A stretch of 64,000 bases of DNA from Carbonactinospora thermoautotrophica (lineage in GTDB: Bacteria > Actinomycetota > Actinomycetes > Streptomycetales > Carbonactinosporaceae): NCBI RefSeq assembly GCF_001543895.1, contig NZ_JYIJ01000017.1, positions 496,001 to 560,000 of the forward strand, in the 5' to 3' direction. The notes beneath the pieces are model-generated. The model worked only from the letters and a program-made list of their open reading frames with translations, was not told the DNA's origin and did no database searches. Of this stretch, positions 10,379 to 18,381 are shown piece by piece (positions within the stretch are counted from its first letter, which is position 1; every line of letters starts with the position of its first letter). A program made the translations under genes and the position numbers.

Positions 10379-10815
10379 CCATCCCCCCGCGGCAGAGCCC
10401 CAACGGCCACGTCACCCACTTCCCGCCGGCCCCGCCCACGCTGGAGGAATACCTGCGGGACATCCGCGCCGGGGCGCAGATCCAGAACCCGACCCTGGCC
10501 GACCTGATGACCTACCGGGAATGGACCGGCCTGCTGGCCGGTCTGGTGGTGAGCCTGCTCGACACCCACCCGAACACATCCGGCCCAGCGTCGAAGCCCA
10601 CGCCAGGAGCTGGGGGTGGAAAGGGTGACCGAGCCGATCACCGGGATGCGCGCCGTGGTCGACCCCGCGTGTGCCACCTGCCACGGCACCGGCCAGGTGA
10701 ACGGCAACCCGTGCGGCCCGTGCTCGCTGCCGCTGACCCCGAGCGAGATCGCCTTCCTGTACGGGAAGAAGGTGCCCGATGCGCCGGCTCAGCCGTGAGG
10801 CCGAGGTCACGCTGA
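10375..10815 (+). CDS. small hypothetical protein overlapping the CxxC gene
   Basis: GTG at 10375 overlaps the previous stop. The first 80 residues look protein-like (PTLEEYLRDIRAGAQIQNPTL, then DLMTYREWTGLLAGLVVSLL). From about codon 84 the frame continues for 63 more codons as arginine-rich sequence that overlaps the CxxC protein gene (10616-10798) in another frame. The tail is probably not selected for in this frame. Either the protein really ends in this unusual tail, or a frameshift has removed an earlier stop. Confidence 0.5.
   Translation: MTIPPRQSPNGHVTHFPPAPPTLEEYLRDIRAGAQIQNPTLADLMTYREWTGLLAGLVVSLLDTHPNTSGPASKPTPGAGGGKGDRADHRDARRGRPRVCHLPRHRPGERQPVRPVLAAADPERDRLPVREEGARCAGSAVRPRSR
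10616..10798 (+). CDS. small zinc-ribbon-like protein with two CxxC motifs (60 aa)
   Basis: GTG at 10616 lies six bases after AGGAG (10605-10609); a second GTG at 10625 is possible. The 60-aa product has the motif CATCHGTGQVNGNPCGPC near residues 19-36, which can bind one zinc ion in the manner of DnaJ-type or GATA-like knuckles. Its function is unknown. It overlaps the end of the preceding frame by 183 bp and the next gene by 20 bp, so the small genes are packed end to end. Confidence 0.6.
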   Translation: MERVTEPITGMRAVVDPACATCHGTGQVNGNPCGPCSLPLTPSEIAFLYGKKVPDAPAQP

Positions 10816-10886
10816 TCCTGCTCCTCGGCCTGGCCCTGCTCGCGCTACCCGGCCTGCTCTACGCCCTGGGCTGGCTACCCCGCTGA
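10779..10886 (+). CDS. single-span small membrane protein (35 aa)
   Basis: ATG at 10779 after AAGAAGG, stop TGA at 10884-10886. The 35-aa product is a short basic start (MRRLSREAEV) followed by one hydrophobic helix, TLILLLGLALLALPGLLYAL. It overlaps the CxxC gene by 20 bp. A single-pass micropeptide at the end of an XRE-controlled micro-operon is reminiscent of type I toxin or prophage-like small membrane proteins, but that is only a resemblance. Confidence 0.45.
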   Translation: MRRLSREAEVTLILLLGLALLALPGLLYALGWLPR

Positions 10887-10994
10887 CCAGCCCAGCCCGG
10901 CCGCCCCGACCCTCGCCGCCTCCCCGGGGCGGGGACGGCCCCCGCACGGCCCGGCCGGCACACCGTCCCCCGGGGTGCCCGCCGGCCGGGCCCT

Positions 10995-11044
10995 CGTCGA
11001 GTGTGCGTGTCGTCACACGTGTGTGACGACACGCACACTCGACG
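10995..11044. repeat. dispersed palindromic element, copy 1 (full length)
   Basis: A perfect 24-bp stem with a 2-nt loop. The left arm begins CGTCGAGTGTGCGTGTCGTC at 10995 and the right arm ends at 11044. The same core occurs at 22215-22254 and 55481-55529. This copy lies between the small-gene cluster and the glycosylase-like gene, in a 260-bp stretch with no other coding signal. Confidence 0.85.
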
Positions 11045-11146
11045 GGTCGGCGACGCCACCGAAGCCGGCGGGCCGTTCGGGCTAAAGGGTCGCAAGGAAC
11101 CAGCAGCTACAGCCTCGACGGATCTTCCGGCCGTCATAGTTGGGGC

Positions 11147-11950
11147 ATGCGAATGCGACTGCTGATGTGTGACCATCCGGCGTGGCAGCGTGCCGAGGAC
11201 GGGACCGCGTACCGGGTCGTCCGTGGTGAGGGCTCCTTGTGGCTCGTCACGTGGCGGCGCGGCGACCAACCGGAGACGAGGTTCCTCGGCGGCTCGGACG
11301 CCGCCGGTCCGCACATGGACGTCTTCGTCGCGCCGCCCGGTGGTCACCGTCTGCCCGCGGCGCTGTCGTCGGCGCTGGTCGCTCTCGGGCCGGTCGGACG
11401 CGTGCGCAATCCCGACCTGTGGGACGCGTTCGCGAACTCGATCATCCGGCAAGTCATCCGCGCCGGCCACGCACGCAAGCTGTACCGGCGCTTCGCCGAA
11501 GCCTTCGGCGAACGCGTCGAGACCCCGCACGGGCCGGCATGGTTGTTCCCGAGCCCGGAGACCATCGTCGATTTGGACGACGATGCGTTTCGGGCGATGG
11601 GCCTGACGTTCCATGCGCCCGCGCTGCGCGCTGCCGCGCTGGCCTACTCCGAACGCGGGGAGAAGTGGCTCACCCTCGCCCCATGCGACCTGTTCGAGGA
11701 GTTGCAGACCGTGACCCGCGTGGGTTCCTGGTCGGCGGGCGCGACGGTCGCGGACTTCCTGCACGACTGGTCGCTGTACCCCTACGGCGACCGCGCCGTC
11801 CGTACCTGGGCGACGCGCGCCGGAGGGACCTTGTGGCCGGACTCCGAGTCGGAGTTCGCGCGCGCCTGGCAGGCGGCGACCGGCGCTCACCTGTCCACGC
11901 TCACCCTCTTGACACTCGCTTGGGGGGTAACCCATGGAGACACCGGCTAG
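11147..11950 (+). CDS. HhH-GPD-type DNA glycosylase-like protein
   Basis: A 267-aa protein without a signal peptide. The middle (NPDLWDAFANSIIRQVIRAGHARKLY) and the later VTRVGSWSAGATVADFL segment resemble the helix-hairpin-helix and following helix of AlkA/MutY-type glycosylases. They are followed by YPYGDRAV, where the catalytic Asp of that family usually lies. Such enzymes remove damaged bases. The N-terminal 70 residues form beta strands as in AlkA. The similarity is from motif reading only, and the hairpin is somewhat degenerate. Its stop overlaps the next small gene. Confidence 0.6.
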   Translation: MRMRLLMCDHPAWQRAEDGTAYRVVRGEGSLWLVTWRRGDQPETRFLGGSDAAGPHMDVFVAPPGGHRLPAALSSALVALGPVGRVRNPDLWDAFANSIIRQVIRAGHARKLYRRFAEAFGERVETPHGPAWLFPSPETIVDLDDDAFRAMGLTFHAPALRAAALAYSERGEKWLTLAPCDLFEELQTVTRVGSWSAGATVADFLHDWSLYPYGDRAVRTWATRAGGTLWPDSESEFARAWQAATGAHLSTLTLLTLAWGVTHGDTG

Positions 11951-12185
11951 GCCGATCGTCGGCAGTTCGATCAACAGTCTGATCAGTGGAGCCGACCTCG
12001 ACCGGGAGATCGACGCCGAAGCCCACGGCCTACCCGTCCGCGTGGTACGAGAGCTGATCAACCAGCTCCAGCCGCGCTGGGTGGGCTTCCACCTCCTCGC
12101 TCCCACCTACCCGGTCAGCGCTGCACGCCGACCGCGTCGAGCAGCAGGTACGGCCGGCCACGGGTGCCGACGACCACGACCTTGA
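11934..12185 (+). CDS. hypothetical protein, probably truncated (83 aa)
   Basis: ATG at 11934 overlaps the end of the glycosylase-like gene and follows GGGGGGT. The first 60 residues (PIVGSSINSLISGADL, then HGLPVRVVRELINQLQPRW) look like genuine protein. The last 20 or so are arginine-rich and lie antisense to the 3' end of the subtilase gene. I infer that the gene lost its original 3' end at a junction near 12110. No family was recognised. Confidence 0.4.
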   Translation: METPARPIVGSSINSLISGADLDREIDAEAHGLPVRVVRELINQLQPRWVGFHLLAPTYPVSAARRPRRAAGTAGHGCRRPRP

Positions 12186-14796
12186 GCGTGTGCGTCCCGC
12201 GCGCGGGCGACAGCGCCGGGGTCGTGTACAGGGTCTGGCGCACCTTCGTGCTGGAGCTGTAGGTGTCCACCGTGGCCAAGTACCTGCCGTCCACGTAGAT
12301 CTTGATCTGGCCGCATGAGGCGCACCTGTCGCCGACCACGTGGAACCTGGTGGCGTACTGCTGCAGCGTGAAGTACGCCCCGGCCGCGCTGGACCGCTTG
12401 ACCGTGGTGTAGTACCGGCTGGAGGGCGCGACGTTCGTCCAGGTGCCGTAGTACTTGAGCGCGGTCGAGCGGTCGTCGTACGGCGTGACCATCGGGTACA
12501 TCCCCGTCCACGGGCCGACGTTGCCCTTGGTATCGATCGCCTGGACCCGGAAGTAGTACGTGTTGCCCTGGGACCCGGTGAAGGTCGCGCTGGTGGCGGC
12601 GGTGCCGTTCTGCCAGCGCTTCCACGCCGCGTACGACCAGGTGCCGTTGCTGTTGCGCACCGGGTAGGTGTACTCCACGTTGTACTTGTTGCCGCTGCCC
12701 GGAGCGCTCCACCTGATCGGCACCGCCGTCGTCGTGGACACCGCGGTCGCGATCGACGGGACGGTGATCGACGCCACCGGGGTGTCCACCGTCAGCTTGT
12801 ACACCCCCCAACTGCCCTCCGGCTCCGGCGTCGACCAGTTCTCCGGCGTCTCGTAGAACGGGACGTACCCGAAGATGTACCGGCCGGAGCGCGGCGCGGT
12901 GAACGTGCGGGTGCCGTCGTTGGTGGCGCCCGCCGTGTCCACGAGCCACGGCTCGTCGTACACGGTCGGGGAACCGTCGGTCTTCTCCGGCGCCCAGACG
13001 AACAACGGCGCGGCCTTCGGGCCGGGGTAGTCGATCGTGTACCGGACCTGCGCGCCCGCCGGCAGGTTGACGCCGATGCCCCACGACTCGTAACCCCACG
13101 TGGCGGAGTCGAACGAGTACGTGGTGGCCGTCTTCCCCGGGTGCGCGTCACCGCCCGCGTTCTTCGGGTCGAAGACCACGGGGATCGTGTCCGGGATCGG
13201 GTTCGCGCCCGTCCCCACGGGGGAGGCGGTGAGCTGCTGGACGGTGGTGTAGTCGGCGCCGCTGGACGGCGGGACGTAGCGGCTGTCCACCGCCTTCACC
13301 ACGCCGAACGGGGTCGCCTCGTCGACCGCCGTCGTCGAGGCCGCGAAGGAGCCCACCGTGGCCGAGAGGTTGACCGTGGCGCCCTGCGCCGCGCCCGGGG
13401 TGACCACGACCGCGCGTACCGCGTGCGTGCCGTCCTCGTAGCCCATCACCGACCCGTTGTCCACGAACAGGGTGGCGAACGGCGCGGTGCCGGTTATTCG
13501 GCGCAGCGATTCCAGGCCGGACGCCCGGCCGCTGCCGACCGCGACGGCGTACCGGCCGCCGGGTGCGGCGATCTCCCGCCCGCCGGACTTCAGGGCGGCG
13601 GCGACCGCGTCGGCGGCGGAGGCGCCCCTCGGCGTGCCGAGGCGCGCGTACAGGTCGGCGGCGAGGCCGGCCACCAGCGGGGAGGCGAAGCTGGTGCCTT
13701 CGACGGTGTCCACGTACCCGCCGTTCCAGCTCCGCACGGCGCCGGGCGCGACCAGGTCGACCTCGGCGCCGTTGCTCCACGGCGCGACCGCCCAGCCGCC
13801 GGCCCCGGCGGGCTCCAGCGCGCCGACCGACAGCACGCCCGGGTGGCCGGCCGGGTACGAGGGGCGCAGCGCCCCGTCGTTGCCGGCCGCGGCGACGAAC
13901 AGCAGCCACGGGGCCAGCCGGCGCGCCTCGGCGAGGGCGTCGCGGATCGCGAACGAGGCGTACGGGGAGCCCAGGCTCAGGTTGACCACCGTCTGGACGG
14001 GCGCGCCCTCGGTGGCCGCGTCCTGGGCGGCGTCTTGGGCGGCCTTGATGATGGCGGCGGCCACGGCCAGGGAGGTGCCGCCGCCGCCCTCGTCCAGCAC
14101 GCGGTACGCGCGCACGCGGGCCTCGGGGGCGGAGCCGGTCACGCCGTCGCCGTCGTCGTCGCCGGCGATGAGCGCCGCCACCGCGGTGCCGTGCCAGTGG
14201 GACGGGACGGTGCCGCCGGGCGAGTAGTTGCCCTGGCTGTCGAAGGCGCCGCCGTCCCGGACGCGATCCACACCCGCCAAGTCGGGGTTGCTCGGGTCAA
14301 CGCCGGTGTCGATGACGCCGACGATCTGGCCGCCGCCGCGCAGGCGGGGGTCGCCGGTCCACTCGGCGGCGGCCACGTCCATGGCGGAGGCGATCTCGGG
14401 CTGCTCCACCCCGTACGCGACGACGTAGGTGAGCGGCTCGGCCCACAGGACGTTCGGATCGCGGCGCAGCTCGCGCACGGCGGCCCGGGCGTCGGCGACG
14501 TGGAGCACGTCGAGCTGGAGCCGGGTGCGGGCGGCGGCGACGCGCTTGCCGTACCGCTGCGCGACGGCGCTCCTGCGGCTGGGGCTGGTCCCCGGCTTGT
14601 AGCGGACCACCACCGTGGTCCGCGACGGGGCGGGCGCGCTTCGCTGGCCGGCCAGCGGCTTGCGGTGGAGCCACGAACTGACCTTCGCCGGCTTACCGCG
14701 GTCGTCCCGCCGGTCGGCCACCGCGGGTATCGCGACGGTCAGGGCGAGACACACGCCGGCGCTGACCGCGCCCAGCAGGGTCTTCTTCACGGGCAT
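12115..14796 (-). CDS. secreted subtilisin-like serine protease with FN3-type and C-terminal beta domains
   Basis: An 893-aa S8 peptidase. Starting at MPVKKTLLGAVSAG (ATG 14796) it has a Sec signal peptide ending near AVADRRDD. A propeptide-like inhibitor domain follows (VVVRYKPG and VLWAEPL, about 60-125), then the catalytic domain with Asp163 (VIDTGVD), His202 (HWHGTAVAALIAG), the oxyanion Asn306 (AAAGNDG) and Ser369 (GTSFASPLVAGLAA). After residue about 480 come beta-rich regions, including a fibronectin-III-like module (YFRVQAIDTKGNVGPW) and a C-terminal domain (YYTTVKRSSAAGAYF) that probably binds polymer or cell wall. An upstream ATG at 14844 would spoil the signal peptide. Confidence 0.92.
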   Translation of the reverse strand: MPVKKTLLGAVSAGVCLALTVAIPAVADRRDDRGKPAKVSSWLHRKPLAGQRSAPAPSRTTVVVRYKPGTSPSRRSAVAQRYGKRVAAARTRLQLDVLHVADARAAVRELRRDPNVLWAEPLTYVVAYGVEQPEIASAMDVAAAEWTGDPRLRGGGQIVGVIDTGVDPSNPDLAGVDRVRDGGAFDSQGNYSPGGTVPSHWHGTAVAALIAGDDDGDGVTGSAPEARVRAYRVLDEGGGGTSLAVAAAIIKAAQDAAQDAATEGAPVQTVVNLSLGSPYASFAIRDALAEARRLAPWLLFVAAAGNDGALRPSYPAGHPGVLSVGALEPAGAGGWAVAPWSNGAEVDLVAPGAVRSWNGGYVDTVEGTSFASPLVAGLAADLYARLGTPRGASAADAVAAALKSGGREIAAPGGRYAVAVGSGRASGLESLRRITGTAPFATLFVDNGSVMGYEDGTHAVRAVVVTPGAAQGATVNLSATVGSFAASTTAVDEATPFGVVKAVDSRYVPPSSGADYTTVQQLTASPVGTGANPIPDTIPVVFDPKNAGGDAHPGKTATTYSFDSATWGYESWGIGVNLPAGAQVRYTIDYPGPKAAPLFVWAPEKTDGSPTVYDEPWLVDTAGATNDGTRTFTAPRSGRYIFGYVPFYETPENWSTPEPEGSWGVYKLTVDTPVASITVPSIATAVSTTTAVPIRWSAPGSGNKYNVEYTYPVRNSNGTWSYAAWKRWQNGTAATSATFTGSQGNTYYFRVQAIDTKGNVGPWTGMYPMVTPYDDRSTALKYYGTWTNVAPSSRYYTTVKRSSAAGAYFTLQQYATRFHVVGDRCASCGQIKIYVDGRYLATVDTYSSSTKVRQTLYTTPALSPARGTHTLKVVVVGTRGRPYLLLDAVGVQR

Positions 14797-15013
14797 GCAC
14801 GGCCTCACTGCGCAGAACGAGGAAGCGCTCGGCGGGTGTGGCACGCTGATCCGGCCTGTAGACGGCGTGGTCGCGGGGCGGCACCGCCGAGGAGCCGAGA
14901 GGCAGGCTGATCATGCCACAGCCGTTCGACCTGAGTCGATGCGCAAAAACCCTGGCTGACCTGGAGAAATGAGACGAATCCAGGAATTCGGTCCGGCAAC
15001 GTTTCAGACACGA

Positions 15014-15046
15014 AAGCGCCTCCGCCGCGACCCGGCGGAGGCGCTT
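15014..15046 (-). terminator. terminator of the icd-mdh transcript
   Basis: AAGCGCCTCCGCCG (15014-15027), 5-nt loop, perfect 14-bp complement (15033-15046), located 13 bp beyond the mdh stop codon. Read on the minus strand it ends in a short T-run (GCGCTTTCG), consistent with intrinsic termination. Confidence 0.8.
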
Positions 15047-15059
15047 CGCTTCGCGCGCG

Positions 15060-16016
15060 TTACAGGTTCTCCACGTCGGCCTGCTTGCTGCGGACCGCCT
15101 CGGCGGCCTGCTTGAGGGCGGCCAGCTCGGAGTCGGTGAGCTCGCGCTCGACCACGCGGCGCACGCCCTCCTTGCCGATCTCGGCCTCCACCCCCAGGTA
15201 CACGCCGGAGATGCCGTACTCCCCGTCCACCCAGGCGCAGACCGGCATGATCGCGCCGGAGTCCTCGGCGACCGCCCTGGCCATGCGGGCCGCCGCGGCC
15301 GACGGCGCGAAGTACGCCGAGCCGGTCTTCAGCAGGCCCACGATCTCGGCGCCGCCGTTGCGGGTGCGCTCGACCAGCTCGTCGATCTTCTCCTTGGGCA
15401 GCAGGTCGGCCAGCGGCTTGCCGTCGACCGTGCAGGCGGACGGCACCGGCACCATCGTGTCGCCGTGCGAGCCGAGGGTCAGCGTCTTGACCGAGGCCAC
15501 CGGCACGTTCAGCGCCTCGGCGACGAAGTGGCTGAACCGGGCGGTGTCGAGCATGCCCGCCTGGCCCATCACCTTGTGCTTCTCGAAGCCGGACACCTTG
15601 GCGGCCAGCGCGGTCATCTCGTCCAGCGGGTTGGAGACCACGATCAGCACCGCGTTCGGCGAGTGCTTGGCGATGTTCTCGGTGACCTGGCGGACGATCT
15701 TGGCGTTGACCTCGATCAGGTCCATCCGGCTCATGCCCGGCTTGCGGGGCAGGCCGGCGGTGATGATCACGATGTCGGAGCCGGCGGTCTTCTCGTACCC
15801 GGAGCCGTCCTCCTTGGTCGTGACACCGACGACCTTGGTCTCGAAGCCCTCGATCGGCCGGGACTGGTTCATGTCGAGGGCCAGGCCCTCCGGCTTGCCC
15901 TCGACGATGTCGGTGAGCACGACCTCCTCGAAGATGTCGTACTCGGCCAGCCGCTGCGCCGTCGTGGAGCCGTAGAAGCCGGCGCCGACGACCGTTACCT
16001 TGCCCTTGCGCGCCAT
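15060..16016 (-). CDS. mdh: malate dehydrogenase (LDH-like, NAD-dependent)
   Basis: A 318-aa TCA-cycle enzyme oxidising malate to oxaloacetate. The Rossmann start is KVTVVGAGFYGSTTAQRL. The segments ITAGLPRKPGMSRMDLIEVN and VSNPLDEMTALA follow, and the proton-relay His is in LGSHGDTMVPV. The GLPRKPGMSR loop has the Arg pair typical of malate-specific rather than lactate-specific members. It lies 33 bp behind icd on the same strand, so the two TCA enzymes are probably co-transcribed; the terminator follows immediately. Confidence 0.96.
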   Translation of the reverse strand: MARKGKVTVVGAGFYGSTTAQRLAEYDIFEEVVLTDIVEGKPEGLALDMNQSRPIEGFETKVVGVTTKEDGSGYEKTAGSDIVIITAGLPRKPGMSRMDLIEVNAKIVRQVTENIAKHSPNAVLIVVSNPLDEMTALAAKVSGFEKHKVMGQAGMLDTARFSHFVAEALNVPVASVKTLTLGSHGDTMVPVPSACTVDGKPLADLLPKEKIDELVERTRNGGAEIVGLLKTGSAYFAPSAAAARMARAVAEDSGAIMPVCAWVDGEYGISGVYLGVEAEIGKEGVRRVVERELTDSELAALKQAAEAVRSKQADVENL

Positions 16017-16049
16017 CGCTGCAAGTCTCCCTCTGTCTGTCGGCCGCTC

Positions 16050-17267
16050 TCAGGCGGACATCTTCTTCTGGAGGTTCTCGTCGAGCGCGGCCAGGAACTC
16101 CTGGGTGGTCAGCCAGGGGGTGTCGCCGCCGACCAGGAGCGCCAGGTCCTTGGTCATCTTGCCGCTCTCGACGGTTTCGACGCAGACCTGCTCGAGCTTC
16201 TTGGCGAAGTCCACCACCTCGGGCGTGTTGTCCAGCTTGCCGCGGTGCTGCAGGCCCCGGGTCCAGGCGAAGATCGACGCGATCGGGTTGGTGGAGGTCG
16301 GCTTGCCCTGCTGGTGCAGGCGGTAGTGCCGGGTCACCGTGCCGTGCGCGGCCTCCGCCTCCACGGTCTTGCCGTCCGGGGTCATCAAGACGCTGGTCAT
16401 CAGGCCGAGCGAGCCGAAGCCCTGCGCCACGGTGTCGGACTGCACGTCGCCGTCGTAGTTCTTGCAGGCCCACACGAAGCCGCCCTCCCACTTCAGGGCC
16501 TGGGCGACCATGTCGTCGATCAGCCGGTGCTCGTAGGTGATGCCGGCCTTCTCGAACTGGTCCTTGAACTCGGTCTCGAAGACCTCGGCGAACAGGTCCT
16601 TGAACCGGCCGTCGTAGGCCTTGAGGATCGTGTTCTTCGTCGACAGGTAGACCGGGTAGCCGCGCTCCAGCCCGTAGTTGAAGCAGGCGCGGGCGAAGTC
16701 CCGGATCGAGTCGTCGAAGTTGTACATGCCGAGCGCGACGCCGCCGCCCTTGAACTCGGCGACCTCGAACTCCATCGGCTCACCACCGTCGGCCGGGGTG
16801 TAGGTGATCGTCACCTTGCCCGGGCCGGGCACCACGAAGTCGGTGGCCTTGTACTGGTCGCCGTGGGCGTGACGGCCGATGATGATCGGCTTGGTCCAGC
16901 CGGGCACCAGCCGCGGGATGTTGCTGATGATGATCGGCTCGCGGAAGACCACGCCGCCGAGGATGTTGCGGATGGTGCCGTTCGGCGACTTCCACATCTT
17001 CTTGAGGCCGAACTCCTCGACCCGGGCCTCGTCCGGCGTGATCGTCGCGCACTTGACCCCGACGCCGTACTTCTTGATCGCGTTCGCCGCTTCGACGGTG
17101 ACCTGGTCGTCGGTGGCGTCGCGATTCTGGATCGACAGGTCGTAGTACTTCAGGTCGATGTCCAGGTACGGCAGGATCAGCTGGTCCTTGATGAACTTCC
17201 AGATGATCCGGGTCATCTCGTCGCCGTCGAGCTCGACGACGGGGTTCTGGACCTTGATCTTCGCCAT
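16050..17267 (-). CDS. icd: isocitrate dehydrogenase (NADP+), dimeric eukaryote-like type
   Basis: A 405-aa enzyme converting isocitrate to 2-oxoglutarate and CO2. The start [20 protein letters not shown] is diagnostic of the homodimeric, eukaryote-type IDH. It is followed by the substrate-binding [12 protein letters not shown] and the [13 protein letters not shown] segment. Length matches the roughly 400-aa family, not the roughly 740-aa monomeric enzyme found in many actinobacteria. ATG at 17267. Gene order icd-mdh makes a short TCA operon read toward 15 kb. Confidence 0.95.
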   Translation of the reverse strand: MAKIKVQNPVVELDGDEMTRIIWKFIKDQLILPYLDIDLKYYDLSIQNRDATDDQVTVEAANAIKKYGVGVKCATITPDEARVEEFGLKKMWKSPNGTIRNILGGVVFREPIIISNIPRLVPGWTKPIIIGRHAHGDQYKATDFVVPGPGKVTITYTPADGGEPMEFEVAEFKGGGVALGMYNFDDSIRDFARACFNYGLERGYPVYLSTKNTILKAYDGRFKDLFAEVFETEFKDQFEKAGITYEHRLIDDMVAQALKWEGGFVWACKNYDGDVQSDTVAQGFGSLGLMTSVLMTPDGKTVEAEAAHGTVTRHYRLHQQGKPTSTNPIASIFAWTRGLQHRGKLDNTPEVVDFAKKLEQVCVETVESGKMTKDLALLVGGDTPWLTTQEFLAALDENLQKKMSA

Positions 17268-17402
17268 GGAAGGGACGTCCCTCTCGTGCCGACCGGCGGG
17301 CGCCCAGCCCGGGCCAGTGATCTCTCGTCATCAAGACACTTTCGCGTCTCCGAGCCTAACCCAGCCGCTTCGCACCCGGGAGAGGGGTCCGGCGGTGCGC
17401 GG

Positions 17403-17852
17403 TCAGTTCGGCGGCGGGATCACCACGGTCAGGGTGACGAGGATGAGGCCGAGCGCGGCCAGCGTGATCACGTCGACCACGCGGCTGCGGACGGCCAGGA
17501 CGCCGGCCTCCTTCGGGGACAGGAACGCGCGCAGGCCGGCGGCCAGCAGCACCGACAGGCTGATGATCATGGTGCCGCGCCGGAAGTGGTGCGCCCCCAC
17601 GACGATCAGGCCAACCAGGACGCCGGTGAGCACGACCAGGATGGGCCACTCCGGCAACCGCCTCAACCCCCTCGCCGGCGCGGGCTTCGCCCGCCGCTGA
17701 CGCCCCGACTGCGGCGGGACCTTCGCGGACGCAGGCGTCGCCGTGGACGGCGCGGGCTGTGTCGCGACCGCCGTCCGGGGCGGGCGGGTGGCCGCCGTGG
17801 ACGCTTCGGCGCTCGGGCTGTCCACGGGGCCGCCGGAGGCGACCAGGTTCAT
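17403..17852 (-). CDS. DUF3017 domain membrane protein
   Basis: A 149-aa protein: about 65 residues of Ser/Ala/Pro-rich cytoplasmic tail, then RLPEWPILVVLTGVLVGLIV and two further helices (MIISLSVLLAAGLRAFL and VDVITLAALGLILVTLTVVI), the DUF3017 signature. Its function is unknown. This family is typically found between folD and mdh in Streptomyces-like genomes, and that order is kept here apart from the insertion of the YciI and citrate synthase genes. ATG at 17852 chosen; the upstream extension is antisense to the YciI gene. Confidence 0.85.
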   Translation of the reverse strand: MNLVASGGPVDSPSAEASTAATRPPRTAVATQPAPSTATPASAKVPPQSGRQRRAKPAPARGLRRLPEWPILVVLTGVLVGLIVVGAHHFRRGTMIISLSVLLAAGLRAFLSPKEAGVLAVRSRVVDVITLAALGLILVTLTVVIPPPN

Positions 17853-17960
17853 CGCCACCAGGCTACGCCGCCGCCGCGTGATTCCCCAACGTCCCTGGTC
17901 GGCGCGTTCCGCCGGGGCGCGGTAGGGTCCGGTCCGTCCCCGCTGAACCAGGAGAGAGAC

Positions 17961-18227
17961 GTGGCGAAGTACGTGGCCCAGCTCGAGTTCACCGACCCCG
18001 CCCGCCGGCTGGAGGTCCGGTCGGCCCATCGCGAGTACTGTCGCGAGCTGTTCGCGCGGGGCAGCCTGGTCATGGCCGGCCCGTGGGCGGACGAGACCGG
18101 GGCGCTGCTCGTGTACGAGGCGGCGGATGAGGCCGCGGCGCGCGAACTGCTGGCCAAGGACCCGTACACGCTGGCCGACGTGTACCGGCTGGTGCTCTTC
18201 CGGGAGTGGCGCCAGGTCCTGCCCTGA
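17961..18227 (+). CDS. YciI family protein
   Basis: An 88-aa alpha/beta-barrel protein of the YciI/YCII family. It has YVAQLEFTDP at the start, the central SAHREYCRELFARGSLVMAG (His as the putative active-site residue), and KDPYTLADVYRLVLFREW. These dimeric ferredoxin-like proteins are structurally characterised, but their reaction is mostly unknown. The GTG at 17961 follows CAGGAGAG. It reads against DUF3017 upstream and converges with citrate synthase, separated by a perfect hairpin. Confidence 0.9.
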   Translation: MAKYVAQLEFTDPARRLEVRSAHREYCRELFARGSLVMAGPWADETGALLVYEAADEAAARELLAKDPYTLADVYRLVLFREWRQVLP

Positions 18228-18316
18228 CCGCCCGGTGCGCGCTTCGCGCACGGCGCGCTCGGCGAAGCCAGCGGGCGCGGCCCGGCGACCGGGGCCGCTC
18301 GCCCGCATGCTGGAGA

Positions 18317-18354
18317 ACGATCGAGGCGTTCCGGTGCCGGAACGCCTCGATCGT
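18317..18354. terminator. 18-bp perfect bidirectional hairpin between YciI and citrate synthase genes
   Basis: ACGATCGAGGCGTTCCGG (18317-18334), two bases, then the perfect complement (18337-18354). It sits between convergent genes and could end both transcripts. Its arm matches the hairpin at 3611-3650 at most positions. Confidence 0.75.
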
Positions 18355-18381
18355 CGCGTGGGAGGGCGGCAGGGACGCCCG

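Noticed and set aside
12340-14910. An 856-codon plus-strand frame opposite the subtilase
   Set aside because: Arg/Gly/Val-rich shadow; the opposite strand has a full catalytic triad and signal peptide.
15465-18227. A 920-codon plus-strand open frame across mdh, icd and DUF3017
   Set aside because: It is a high-GC shadow of the minus-strand genes; only its final 88 codons are a real gene (YciI, 17961-18227).
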